Assembly (NCBI RefSeq): GCF_003752365.1
Contig: NZ_RJUO01000001.1
Coordinates: 124,001-188,000, forward strand
Length of the DNA stretch: 64,000 nt
From: Frondihabitans sp. PhB188
Lineage (GTDB): Bacteria; Actinomycetota; Actinomycetes; Actinomycetales; Microbacteriaceae
Direction: 5' to 3'
Below, one piece after another: positions 8,441 through 16,434 of this stretch (position 1 is its first letter; every line of letters begins with the position of its first letter). The translations under genes were made by a program, and so were the position numbers. The notes under the pieces are model-generated. The model did no database searches. It was given only the letters and a program-made list of their open reading frames with translations, and was not told the DNA's origin.

Positions 8441-8510
8441 CGCTCCGCGGGGAGGCCGTGCCTCATCGGCAGGAGCTCGCGCACCGAGCGCGGATCGATG
8501 ACGCGGGGCG

Positions 8511-8993
8511 CTAGTTCCTGCGCCCCATCTCGATCACGGCCGTCGACGCGGCGAAACCGGCGGCGAGGGCGAACAGGGTGCCGCCCACTCCCCACTTCTT
8601 CTTGCCGAATAAGGCGTCGAACGAGACGTGCCCGGGGCCGGACGCCACTGCGGCGAGCGCCGCGATGAGCGTCGCGTTGTACTCGTAGCCGCCGTCGGCG
8701 TTCCACGGGCCGTTCTTCACGTGGACGGTGCGGATCGCCGTCGTCATGGTGGCGATGAGGCCGGCCGCGGCGAGCGGGGTGGCGGCGCCGAGCACGATGG
8801 CCGCGCCCCCGGCGGTCTCCGTGGCCGCGGCGAGGAGCGCGTTGCGCTTGGCCGGGCGGAGTTCGAGCGACTCCATCATGCCGGCGGCGCCTTCGAGGCC
8901 GGGGCCGCCGAAGGATCCGTTGAGCTTCTGGAGTCCGTGGCCGATGAAGAAGCCGCCGACGGTGATGCGGAGGAGTGTCGTCCCGAGAGTCAT
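8511..8993 (-). CDS. DoxX family membrane protein
   Basis: A 160-residue protein with four predicted membrane helices and the DoxX pattern: L-L-R-I-x-V-G-x-x-F-I-x-H-G-x-Q-K-L near the N-terminus, then a G-G-x-A-x-x-L-G helix and G-x-E-Y-N. Such proteins are linked to redox or quinone-related membrane functions in other bacteria, but a specific role is not known here. TAGAAC lies six bases before the ATG. The last codons and the stop contain one of the repeated GCGCAGGAACT words. Confidence 0.8.
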   Translation of the reverse strand: MTLGTTLLRITVGGFFIGHGLQKLNGSFGGPGLEGAAGMMESLELRPAKRNALLAAATETAGGAAIVLGAATPLAAAGLIATMTTAIRTVHVKNGPWNADGGYEYNATLIAALAAVASGPGHVSFDALFGKKKWGVGGTLFALAAGFAASTAVIEMGRRN

Positions 8994-9037
8994 GGTCTCG
9001 TTCTACTCCCGCGGAGGTCGCGGCGCACGACGCCGCG

Positions 9038-9511
9038 TCAGCCCTTCTCGACCAGCGCCTTGAGCTTTGCGAGCCCGGTCTCGAAGTCGCCGCCGATCAT
9101 CTTGTCGAAGTTCATGAACAGGCCCATGATGCGCGACATCACGTTCTTGGGGCTGTACATGGTCCAGACGACCTTGGTCGCTCCGTCAGTCTCGAACAGG
9201 CCGAAGTGCACCTTGCTCGACGTCGTGAAGGGGCGCGTGAAGTCGAGGTCGATGGTGACGGCGGTCGGCGCGATCTTCGCGACGGTCATGTGGCCCGCTC
9301 CGGTCTTGCGGTCGCCGTCCCAGCCGTAGAACGCGCCGACCTCGCCCTGCGGGCCCTGGTACTCGCGCTTGGTGCCGCTCTTCTCCCACGGCGACCAGTC
9401 GACCCAGGTCGTGAAGTCGGTCAGATAGGGGAGGATCGCGGACGCGGGCGCCGAGATCACCGTCGAGCGGACGGTCGTCGTGTGGTTCGCAGGTGCCTCG
9501 GTCGCTGTCAT
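9038..9511 (-). CDS. SRPBCC family protein
   Basis: A 157-residue START/Bet v 1-like fold protein. It has an initial strand with the S-x-V-I-S-A-P-A pattern, a central F-x-x-W-x-x-W-S-P-W-E segment and a long C-terminal helix (F-D-K-M-I-G-G-D-F-E-x-G-L-A-K-L). These proteins bind hydrophobic ligands or act as polyketide cyclase-like enzymes. The ligand cannot be read from the sequence. I chose the ATG at 9511 instead of the in-frame GTG two codons upstream because TAACGT sits exactly six bases before it, as at other leaderless genes here. Confidence 0.75.
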   Translation of the reverse strand: MTATEAPANHTTTVRSTVISAPASAILPYLTDFTTWVDWSPWEKSGTKREYQGPQGEVGAFYGWDGDRKTGAGHMTVAKIAPTAVTIDLDFTRPFTTSSKVHFGLFETDGATKVVWTMYSPKNVMSRIMGLFMNFDKMIGGDFETGLAKLKALVEKG

Positions 9512-9580
9512 GGCCACACGTTACTGTGGCGGCTCTCCGCCGGGAAGAGCATCATTGCGCGTGACACGTCTGGAGGATCC

Positions 9581-10009
9581 ATGACCGACCATGTTGCACG
9601 CGCCATGAAGGTGGTCGACGCCGACCCGGAGCAGTGCTGGAAGGCACTCACCGATTCGGCCCTCGTGAAGCAGTACTTCTTCGGCACCGTCGTCGACAGC
9701 GACTGGGAGATCGGCAGCCCCATCACCTACTCCGGCGAGAGGGAGGGCAGGCGCTACCGCGACCACGGCACCGTCCTCGACCGGGCGGAGCCGCTGCGGC
9801 TCGTCACCAGCTTCTTCAGCCCGATGTCGGGCAAGCCCGACGTGCCCGAGAACTACCAGCGGGTCAGCTACCGGATCCAGCCGGTCGACGGCGGCTGCCG
9901 CGTGACCGTGGAGCAGACCGGGAACGACTCGGAGGAGGCCGCCGCGCACTCGGCGTCGAACTGGCAGACGATCCTCGACGGGCTGGCGAAGGTCGCGCCG
10001 ACGGCCTGA
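9581..10009 (+). CDS. SRPBCC (AHSA1-like) domain protein
   Basis: A 142-residue protein of the AHSA1/SRPBCC type: an N-terminal strand, D-P-E-Q-C-W-K-A-L-T-D, K-Q-Y-F-F-G, and the C-terminal helix S-x-S-N-W-Q-T-I-L-D-G-L. A clear Shine-Dalgarno (TGGAGGA) is placed correctly before the ATG. It is divergent from the neighbouring SRPBCC gene, with about 70 bp between, but the two are not close paralogues by eye. Function is unassigned. It may bind a small hydrophobic ligand. Confidence 0.75.
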   Translation: MTDHVARAMKVVDADPEQCWKALTDSALVKQYFFGTVVDSDWEIGSPITYSGEREGRRYRDHGTVLDRAEPLRLVTSFFSPMSGKPDVPENYQRVSYRIQPVDGGCRVTVEQTGNDSEEAAAHSASNWQTILDGLAKVAPTA

Positions 10010-10018
10010 ACGCGTCGC

Positions 10019-11062
10019 TCAGACGACGATCGCCCCGAAGTCGTACGCGGCAGGGACCTCGAGCTGCTCGAACGTGCAGCTCGAAGCGTCGCGGTCGGGC
10101 CGCCAGCGCTCGAACTGCACCGTGTGCCTGAACCGGTGGCCCTCCATCTGGTCGTAGCGCACCTCGAGCACGCGCGTCGGCTCGAGCGGCACGAACGAGA
10201 CGTCCTTCGAGCTGGAGAACCGGTTGCGCTCGCCTTGAGCGGCGACCGGCGAGCCGTCGTCGTCGCGGAGCACGAGGGGCGCGAGCTCGTCGACGAGGGC
10301 CAGGCGCGTGGCGTTCGAGAAGGCGGAGACGCCGCCCACGTTCCTGAGCTCGCCGTTCTCGTCGTGGAGTGCGACGAGCAGCGAGCCCACCCCGGAGCCC
10401 GAGGCGTGCACGCGGTAGCCGACGGCGACCACGTCGGCGGTGCGGTGGTGCTTGATCTTGAGCAGGCGGCGCTTGCCCGGCTCGTAGACGGCGTCGAGCG
10501 GCTTGGCGACGACGCCGTCGAGGCCGGCTCCCTCGAACTGGTCGAGCCAGCTGCGGGCGAGCTCGGGGTCGTCCGTGGTGCGGCCGAGGTGCAGCGGCGC
10601 CCGGAACGACGCCGACAGGTCGACGAGCGCGGCGCGGCGCTCCGAGAACGCGACGCCGGTGAGGTCGAGGTCGCCGCAGGCGAGGAGGTCGAAGGCGATG
10701 AATGAGGCCGGCGTCTCGGCGCTGAGCTTCGCGATGCGCGACGCGGCCGGGTGGATGCGGGCCGAGAGCGCCTCCCAGTCGAGGGTCTCGTGGCCCTCGT
10801 CGCCCTGGCGCAGCACGATCTCGCCGTCGAGCACGCACGCTCCGGTGACCTGCTCGCGGACGGCGTCGACCAGTTCGGGAAAGTACCGGGTCAGGAACTT
10901 CGACCCCCGGCTGCCGATCTCGACGCCGCCGTCGTCGTCGACGTACACGAGCCCGCGGAAGCCGTCCCACTTCGGCTCGTACGCCAGGCCCGGCCCGTCG
11001 GGCACGGCCGCCACGGCCTTCGCCAGCATCGGGCTGACGGGGTTCTGCGCGCTCGGGATCAT
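10019..11062 (-). CDS. ATP-dependent DNA ligase (LigC type)
   Basis: A 347-residue ATP-dependent DNA ligase. The nucleotidyl motif E-P-K-W-D-G-F-R puts the adenylated lysine at residue 31. Later motifs L-D-G-E-I-V, F-I-A-F-D-L-L, the V-x-K-P-L-D region and L-K-I-K-H-H-R-T-A-D-V complete the catalytic core and OB fold. The size fits mycobacterial LigC-type ligases, which lack the polymerase and nuclease domains of LigD. It is divergent from a LigD-like polymerase gene with 66 bp between, an arrangement typical of actinobacterial end-joining/backup repair pairs. CACACT lies six bases before the ATG. No Ku gene is in the window. Confidence 0.85.
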   Translation of the reverse strand: MIPSAQNPVSPMLAKAVAAVPDGPGLAYEPKWDGFRGLVYVDDDGGVEIGSRGSKFLTRYFPELVDAVREQVTGACVLDGEIVLRQGDEGHETLDWEALSARIHPAASRIAKLSAETPASFIAFDLLACGDLDLTGVAFSERRAALVDLSASFRAPLHLGRTTDDPELARSWLDQFEGAGLDGVVAKPLDAVYEPGKRRLLKIKHHRTADVVAVGYRVHASGSGVGSLLVALHDENGELRNVGGVSAFSNATRLALVDELAPLVLRDDDGSPVAAQGERNRFSSSKDVSFVPLEPTRVLEVRYDQMEGHRFRHTVQFERWRPDRDASSCTFEQLEVPAAYDFGAIVV

Positions 11063-11128
11063 GCCCCGAGTGTGGCCCGTCGCAGCCGCCGCCGCACGCT
11101 CTGCCGGCGGGAGCAGTACGGTGACGGC

Positions 11129-12127
11129 ATGGCGTCAGACGCGGTGATGGTGCAGGTCGGCGAGCGGGAGGTGCGCGTCTCGAGTCCGGGGCGCGTGCTG
11201 TGGCCGGAGCTCGGCATCACGAAGCTCGACCTGGCGAACTACCTGGTGACCGTCGGCGAGCCGTTCGTGCGAGCCAACGGCGGTCGGCCGATCTCGCTGC
11301 AGCGGTTTCCGGGCGGCGTCGACGGCGAGCAGTTCTTCTCGAAGAACCCGCCCCGCGGCACGCCCGACTACGTGCGCGCCACCGACGTCACCTACCCGAG
11401 CGGACGCGTGCACCCGCAGCTCGTGATCGACGAGCCGGCCGCGGCCGTGTGGGCCGCGCAGATGAACACGGTCGTGTTCCACCCGTGGGCCTCGCGCGCC
11501 GACGCACCCGACTTCCCCGACGAGATGCGCATCGACCTCGACCCGCAGCCGGGCACCGACTTCGCCGACGCCATCGCCGCAGCCGTCGCCCTGCGCGCCG
11601 TGCTCGACGAGGTCGGTCTGACCGCGTACGTCAAGACGTCGGGCAACCGCGGCATCCACATCTTCGCGCCGATCGCGCCGGAGCACGAGTTCCTCGACGT
11701 CCGCCACGCCGTCATCGCCGCCGCGCACGAGCTCGAGCGGCGCCTGCCCGACGCCGTGACCGCCCACTGGTGGAAGGAGGAGCGCGGCAAGCGCATCTTC
11801 GTCGACTACAACCAGGCGAACCGCGACCGGACGATGGCCGGCGCCTACAGCCCGCGGGCGCTGGCCTCGGCGACCGTCTCGACGCCGGTGTCGTGGGAGG
11901 AGCTCGGAGCCGTGGATCCTGCGTCGTTCACGGTCCTGTCGGTGCCCTCGCGGCTCGAGACCGTCGGCGACCCGTGGCAGGCGATGCACGAGACTCCGGG
12001 CGGCTCGATCGCCCCGCTGCTCGAGTGGTGGGAGCGCGACGGGGCGCAGGAACTGCCCTTCCCGCCCGACTTCCCCAAGATGCCGGGGGAGCCGCCCCGC
12101 GTGCAGCCCTCCCGCGCGAAGAAGTAG
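11129..12127 (+). CDS. LigD-type polymerase/primase domain protein
   Basis: A 332-residue stand-alone archaeo-eukaryotic primase-like (LigD-Pol) protein. It has the metal-binding R-I-D-L-D-P-Q-P-G, S-G-N-R-G-I-H-I-F, and F-V-D-Y-N-Q-A-N-R-D-R-T-M-A-G-A-Y-S-P-R motifs diagnostic for the family. Known homologues add NTPs or dNTPs at DNA ends in repair. TACGGT sits six bases before the ATG at 11129, and an in-frame GTG at 11147 is a less likely start. The opposite-strand neighbour is the LigC ligase, so the two probably work together although transcribed apart. Confidence 0.85.
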   Translation: MASDAVMVQVGEREVRVSSPGRVLWPELGITKLDLANYLVTVGEPFVRANGGRPISLQRFPGGVDGEQFFSKNPPRGTPDYVRATDVTYPSGRVHPQLVIDEPAAAVWAAQMNTVVFHPWASRADAPDFPDEMRIDLDPQPGTDFADAIAAAVALRAVLDEVGLTAYVKTSGNRGIHIFAPIAPEHEFLDVRHAVIAAAHELERRLPDAVTAHWWKEERGKRIFVDYNQANRDRTMAGAYSPRALASATVSTPVSWEELGAVDPASFTVLSVPSRLETVGDPWQAMHETPGGSIAPLLEWWERDGAQELPFPPDFPKMPGEPPRVQPSRAKK

Positions 12128-12133
12128 CGCCGC

Positions 12134-12661
12134 TCAGTCGTCGGCGGGCCAGACGCCGTCGAGCAGCAGCGCGACCTGCTCGTCGAGGTAGGCGGCGAGC
12201 GCACGGGTGTCGCCGGCGGAGTTCCACCGCAGACGCACGCTCCCCTCGGGGCCGAGCAGCAGGGTGCCGCGGCCGTCGGTCAGGGCGGCGGCGCCGGTGT
12301 CGACGGGCTCGTAGTCGAAGTTGACGACCTCGCCGTCGGCGAAGTGGCCGCGCATCGCCGCGATCCGCTCGGCGCGGCGCTGCTCGACGCCGAGCGACAG
12401 CCCCTGCGGGCGGCCGGTGTCGGTGGCGCGGGTGATCCGGCCGACCGAGAACAGCGACGCGTCGGCGCCGAGCAGCAGGCTCCCGAGGCGCCAGGCTCGG
12501 CCGATCGGGGCGATCGCCGGGCTCGACTTGAACGGGCCGAAGCCGCGCGGCTCCTTGACGGCGCCGAGCGCCTCGTCGCGGGCGCCGGCGGCGGTCAGTC
12601 GGTCGACCGTGGCGCGGAGGAGGACGGCGAGTTCCTGCGCCGCCTCGCCCTCGCGGCTCAC
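12134..12661 (-). CDS. Hypothetical protein coupled to patatin
   Basis: A 175-residue soluble protein translated from a GTG that overlaps the patatin stop (GTGA), so the two are coupled. The visible pattern is a helical N-terminus, a K-E-P-R-G-F-G-P-F-K segment, a middle region rich in aromatic-glycine turns and a C-terminal helix. I do not recognise a family. The gene ends six bases from the convergent LigD-Pol stop. Context suggests an accessory to the phospholipase, but that is inference. Confidence 0.6.
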   Translation of the reverse strand: MSREGEAAQELAVLLRATVDRLTAAGARDEALGAVKEPRGFGPFKSSPAIAPIGRAWRLGSLLLGADASLFSVGRITRATDTGRPQGLSLGVEQRRAERIAAMRGHFADGEVVNFDYEPVDTGAAALTDGRGTLLLGPEGSVRLRWNSAGDTRALAAYLDEQVALLLDGVWPADD

Positions 12662-13545
12662 GACCAGAAGGCCGCGACCTCGCCGGCGATGCCCGCGGCC
12701 TGCGTGCGGCCGGCGAGCGCCGACGGGATGCGCGACGAGTCGTCGAGCGAGTTGCCGCCGAAGGCCTTGAGGCTGGCCTCGTCGGCGGTGATGACCATCA
12801 CGTCGGCGCCGGCCGCGCGCAGCCCGGCAACGGCCTCGTCGAGCTGGGGCCCGAGCGGGTTGGCCGGGTCTTCGGTGCCGCACGAGAGCACGAGCACCCG
12901 GTCGAAGCCGTCTGCGACGTCGGCGTTGGTCGCTGAGCAGGCACCGCCGTCGACGTACGGGTGGCCGCCGATCTCGACGGGCGGGAAGACGAGCGGCACG
13001 GAGCAGCTGGCGGCCACGGCACGGGCGAGCGGCACGCCGCTCGACGAGTCGAGCACCTCGAACTCGCCGGTGTCGGCACGGACCACGCACACCCTGAGCG
13101 GCGCGGGCGGCCAGCCGAACGCGTCGGGGAACTGACTGCCGAGCTGAGCGAGCAGCGGCGACTCGGCGCCCCGGGCGAAGGCGATCGCGGCCTGGCCGAG
13201 CTTGGCGCGGGCCTCCTGCTGGCTGGTCGCACCCGCCACGACGTCCATCACCTGCTGCCCGAAGTCGCTCATGTCGGCTCCGGGCGCGTCGACGCCCTCC
13301 GGGGGAGTCGTGACGGCCGAGCCGGCGGCGGCCTGGGCGGCGAAGACGGCCGGCGCCATGCCGAATCGCAGGATGCTCCCCGCCACCGAGCCGGCGCTGG
13401 TGCCGACGACGAGGTCGGCGTGGTCGACGTCGACGTCGACCGCGAGCAGCTCGGTCAGGACGCCGAGGTGCCATGCGATGCCGGCGATGCCACCCCCTCC
13501 GAGGACGAGGGCGCGACGGGGGCTGGACGAGGGTGTATCGGTCAT
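12658..13545 (-). CDS. Patatin-like phospholipase family protein
   Basis: A 295-residue patatin-family serine acyl hydrolase. All three signatures are present: the oxyanion loop G-G-G-G-I-A-G, the nucleophile elbow G-T-S-A-G-S (Ser at about residue 50) and the catalytic D-G-G (Y-V-D-G-G-A). It should hydrolyse acyl esters of phospholipids. No signal peptide is seen, so it probably acts in the cytoplasm or at the inner membrane face. TAGGCT stands six bases before the ATG. The downstream 175-residue protein is translationally coupled. Confidence 0.85.
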   Translation of the reverse strand: MTDTPSSSPRRALVLGGGGIAGIAWHLGVLTELLAVDVDVDHADLVVGTSAGSVAGSILRFGMAPAVFAAQAAAGSAVTTPPEGVDAPGADMSDFGQQVMDVVAGATSQQEARAKLGQAAIAFARGAESPLLAQLGSQFPDAFGWPPAPLRVCVVRADTGEFEVLDSSSGVPLARAVAASCSVPLVFPPVEIGGHPYVDGGACSATNADVADGFDRVLVLSCGTEDPANPLGPQLDEAVAGLRAAGADVMVITADEASLKAFGGNSLDDSSRIPSALAGRTQAAGIAGEVAAFWS

Positions 13546-13606
13546 GCTCCGAGCCTATTCGCGCTTCGGCCGCCCCCGCTCACGCAAAGAGCGTCGGTGT
13601 CCTCGC

Positions 13607-15217
13607 TCACGCAAACAGCGTGACGAGCTCCCGCTTCAGCACCTTCCCGCTGGCCCCGAGCGGCAGCGACTCGACCACGTGCACCACGCGCGGGAACTTG
13701 TACGCCGCCAGGTGCTCCTTGACGAAGGCGATGACGTCGTCGCAGTCGATCGCCTCGCCGGGCCGCGCGACGACTGCCGCGTGCACCTCCTGGCCGTGCA
13801 CGTCGTCGGGCTCGCCGAAGACCGCCGCGTTCATCACGCCGGGGTGGCGCATCAGGCAGTCCTCGACCTCGCTCGGGTACACGTTGTAGCCGTTGCGCAC
13901 GATCATGTCCTTCTTGCGGTCGACGATCGTCACCACGTCGTCCTCGCCTTTCGACCCCAGGTCGCCGGTGTGGAACCAGCCGTCGACCATCGCCTGGTCG
14001 GTCGCCTCGGGGTTGCCCAGATAGCCCTTCATCAGGTTGTGCCCGCGGATGACGATCTCGCCCATCTCGCCCCGGGGCAGGAACTCGACGTGGTCGTCGA
14101 CATCGGGCTTCACGATCTCGACGTCGACGCCCCAGATGGGCTTGCCGATCGTTCCCGCGCGCGGGTCGTCCAGGTCGTTCACCGTCGCCACGGGGCTCGT
14201 CTCGGTGAGGCCGTAGCCCTCCTGCACGGGCGCGCCGAACATCTCCTGGAACCGCTCGAGCACGGCCACCGGCAGCGCCGAGCCGCCCGACACCGCGTAG
14301 CGGAGCGGCGGGCGCGGCTCGTCGGGCGCGGCTGCCGCGGCGGCGAGCAGGCCGATGTACATGGTCGGCACGGCCGTGAAGATCGTCGTCCTCGTCGCCG
14401 CCATCAGGGTGAGCGCGGCGGCCGGGTCGAACTTCGGCAGCAGCACGATCGCGGCGCCGCGCCGGAACACGGTGTTGAGCACCGACGTCTGGCCGAAGGC
14501 GTGGAAGAACGGGAGGCCGCCGAACACGACGTCCTCCTTGGCCATGTCGGTGCAGTCGATCAGCTCGGCGCTGACCTGCTCGATCATCGCCAGGTGCGAG
14601 CCGACGGCGCCCTTGGGGTGGCCGGTCGTGCCCGACGTGTAGAGGATCGTCGCCGCCGCGAGCGGGTTGACCGACTCGTAGCGCTCGATGGGCGTGGCCG
14701 CGGCGGCCTCGACCTCGAGCCGCGCTACCGGAACGGGCGTCGGCGCGTCGGCCGGGAGGAGCACCGACACCACGGGGACGCCGGCGGCTGCCGCAGCGGG
14801 AAGCGCCTCGCCGAGCTGGGGCGCCGCGACGATCGCGAGCAGGGCGCCCGAGTCGCGCAGCACGTACTCGATCTCCTCCGACTTGAACAGCAGGTGCACC
14901 GGCACGACGATCGCGCCCAACGCGAGCACGGCGTAGTAGGCGCGGCAGAAGTCGGGCACGTTCGGCACGATCAGGGCGACGCGGTCGCCCGGGCCGATGC
15001 CGCGCGCGCGAAGGGCCCCGGCGTAGGCACGCGTCTGGTCCCACAGCTCGCTGTAGGTCGTGGTGCCGCCCGAGAAGAGCAGGGCCGGCCGGTCGTGGTG
15101 GCGACGGGCGCTCTCGGCGAGGATCGCGGCGATCGACAGGGTGCCGAGGCCGGGGCCGTCGAGCAGCTCCGCGGTGCCATCAGGGGCGGTGGTCGCGGGG
15201 GCGGTGGTGAACGTCAT
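13607..15217 (-). CDS. Long-chain fatty acid / acyl-CoA synthetase (AMP-binding)
   Basis: A 536-residue adenylate-forming ligase. Motifs in order are the P-loop-like I-L-Y-T-S-G-T-T-G-H-P-K-G, Y-G-L-T-E-T-S, G-W-F-H-T-G-D-L-G, and D-R-K-K-D-M-I-V-R-N-G-Y-N-V-Y-P-S-E-V-E, with the C-terminal lysine in G-K-V-L-K-R-E. It activates a fatty or aromatic acid to its CoA thioester. The exact substrate is not readable. It is third in a leftward set with a QsdR/TetR regulator and a thioesterase, opposite a beta-oxidation operon, so fatty acid degradation is the likely use. Confidence 0.85.
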   Translation of the reverse strand: MTFTTAPATTAPDGTAELLDGPGLGTLSIAAILAESARRHHDRPALLFSGGTTTYSELWDQTRAYAGALRARGIGPGDRVALIVPNVPDFCRAYYAVLALGAIVVPVHLLFKSEEIEYVLRDSGALLAIVAAPQLGEALPAAAAAGVPVVSVLLPADAPTPVPVARLEVEAAAATPIERYESVNPLAAATILYTSGTTGHPKGAVGSHLAMIEQVSAELIDCTDMAKEDVVFGGLPFFHAFGQTSVLNTVFRRGAAIVLLPKFDPAAALTLMAATRTTIFTAVPTMYIGLLAAAAAAPDEPRPPLRYAVSGGSALPVAVLERFQEMFGAPVQEGYGLTETSPVATVNDLDDPRAGTIGKPIWGVDVEIVKPDVDDHVEFLPRGEMGEIVIRGHNLMKGYLGNPEATDQAMVDGWFHTGDLGSKGEDDVVTIVDRKKDMIVRNGYNVYPSEVEDCLMRHPGVMNAAVFGEPDDVHGQEVHAAVVARPGEAIDCDDVIAFVKEHLAAYKFPRVVHVVESLPLGASGKVLKRELVTLFA

Positions 15218-15254
15218 CGTTCGTCCTTCGTTCGGTGATGCGGGTGTGATGAGG

Positions 15255-15683
15255 TCAGGCGGCGGGGACGGCGAACTCGCTCTCGATGGCGAGCCGGATC
15301 CCCGTCGGGATCGGCACGGGTCGCGTCGTCTCCCGGTCGACGAACACGGTGGTGAACGTGCCGACGGCGAGCTGCGTGTCGTCGCGGTCGCGCAGGATCC
15401 TGGGTGCCCAGGTCACGCTCGTGGTGCCGAGCTTCGCGATCGATAGCTCGACCGCGATCTCGTCCGGAAACCCCGCGGACGCCTGGAACTCGCACGACGA
15501 CGCGACGCAGAACCCGAGCGCGGGCCCGTGCAGCGGATCGAGCCCCGCCACCGTGATCATCCAGGTGTTGATCGCGGTGTCCATCGCCTGGTAGTACACG
15601 GTGTTGTTCAGGTGGCCGTAGACGTCGTTGTCGTTCCAGCGGGTCGCCACGGCGAGGCGGTAGGGGCGGGTTCCGTCGATCAT
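15255..15683 (-). CDS. Hotdog-fold acyl-CoA thioesterase
   Basis: A 142-residue protein of the 4-hydroxybenzoyl-CoA thioesterase family. The catalytic pattern R-W-N-D-N-D-V-Y-G-H-L-N-N-T-V is near the N-terminus, with the Asp in N-D-V the expected nucleophile or base, followed by beta strands of the hotdog fold. The ATG overlaps the TetR stop (ATGA), so it is coupled to the regulator. It probably releases free acids from CoA or buffers CoA pools during beta-oxidation. No membrane or export signal is seen. Confidence 0.8.
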   Translation of the reverse strand: MIDGTRPYRLAVATRWNDNDVYGHLNNTVYYQAMDTAINTWMITVAGLDPLHGPALGFCVASSCEFQASAGFPDEIAVELSIAKLGTTSVTWAPRILRDRDDTQLAVGTFTTVFVDRETTRPVPIPTGIRLAIESEFAVPAA

Positions 15684-16333
15684 GAGTCCCTCAGAACGTA
15701 TTCGAACGCCGCGCGGGCCCGCTCGGCGCTGGGCTTCTCGCCCGTGATCAGGTCGGCGTACGTGAACGACTCCGAGATCCGCACGAGCAGGTACGCGAGG
15801 TCGTGGATCGGGAGAGAGAAGCGGATCGCGCCGCGGGCGACCTCGGCCTCGAGCAGAGCCTCGACGAAGGCCAGGTAGCGGCGCTGCACCTGGCTCTCCT
15901 TCGTCGTCAGGACCCGCAGCGCCCGGGCGGGCTCGCGCGTCAGGAAGCCCTGAAAGGACGACGCCTCGATCAGGGCGGCGACGAAGTCGCCCAGCACGCG
16001 GGTCAGGCGTGCCGCCCCGACGGCGTCGGTCGACCTCTCGATGCGGGTCAGCGTCGGCTCGGCGAGCGACCACAGCACCTCGCTCAGAAGGGCGTCGCGG
16101 TTGCCCAGCCAGCGGAACAGCGACGTGCGGTCGACGCCGAGGCCGGCGGCCAGAACGTTCATGTCGACCCGCTCGCCGGCGAGGAACGTGCGGCGCGCAA
16201 GGACGAAGGCGCGCACCGTGTCGGAGTGGGTGCCGGCGGCGAGACGGGCCGAGAGCTCGGACGGCACGCGGATCGCGACGATGCCCGCCCACGACGCCGG
16301 CACGGCGGCGGGGGCTGCGGTCTGCGTCGACAT
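15680..16333 (-). CDS. QsdR-like TetR family transcriptional regulator
   Basis: A 217-residue regulator with an N-terminal helix-turn-helix at about residues 40-85 (M-N-V-L-A-A-G-L-G-V-D-R-T-S-L-F-R-W-L-G-N). The recognition helix and helical ligand domain resemble QsdR-type TetR proteins. It is transcribed divergently from the acyl-CoA dehydrogenase operon. The intergenic region contains a palindrome centred on TTTTCGAAAA, a likely operator. It probably represses both directions until an acyl-CoA or related effector binds. The effector is not known from the sequence. Confidence 0.75.
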   Translation of the reverse strand: MSTQTAAPAAVPASWAGIVAIRVPSELSARLAAGTHSDTVRAFVLARRTFLAGERVDMNVLAAGLGVDRTSLFRWLGNRDALLSEVLWSLAEPTLTRIERSTDAVGAARLTRVLGDFVAALIEASSFQGFLTREPARALRVLTTKESQVQRRYLAFVEALLEAEVARGAIRFSLPIHDLAYLLVRISESFTYADLITGEKPSAERARAAFEYVLRDS

Positions 16334-16365
16334 GAGAGCACTCTAGGCATTGCCGGGGAGTCCGT

Positions 16366-16387
16366 GCAACATTTTCGAAAACGATGC
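16366..16387. promoter_or_regulatory. Candidate QsdR/TetR operator
   Basis: Palindrome with core TTTTCGAAAA and flanking GCA/TGC, AT-rich in a GC-rich genome, between the divergent QsdR regulator and acyl-CoA dehydrogenase starts. The position fits a shared operator. Not otherwise supported. Confidence 0.5.
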
Positions 16388-16434
16388 ATGATGGAGGCAA
16401 CCGGTAGTCACACACCACGCAACGGAGCTGACCA

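Noticed and set aside
9512-9517. GTG start for the SRPBCC protein two codons upstream of the ATG
   Set aside because: The ATG is exactly six bases after TAACGT, as at the other leaderless genes in the window, so the GTG would fall inside the promoter gap.
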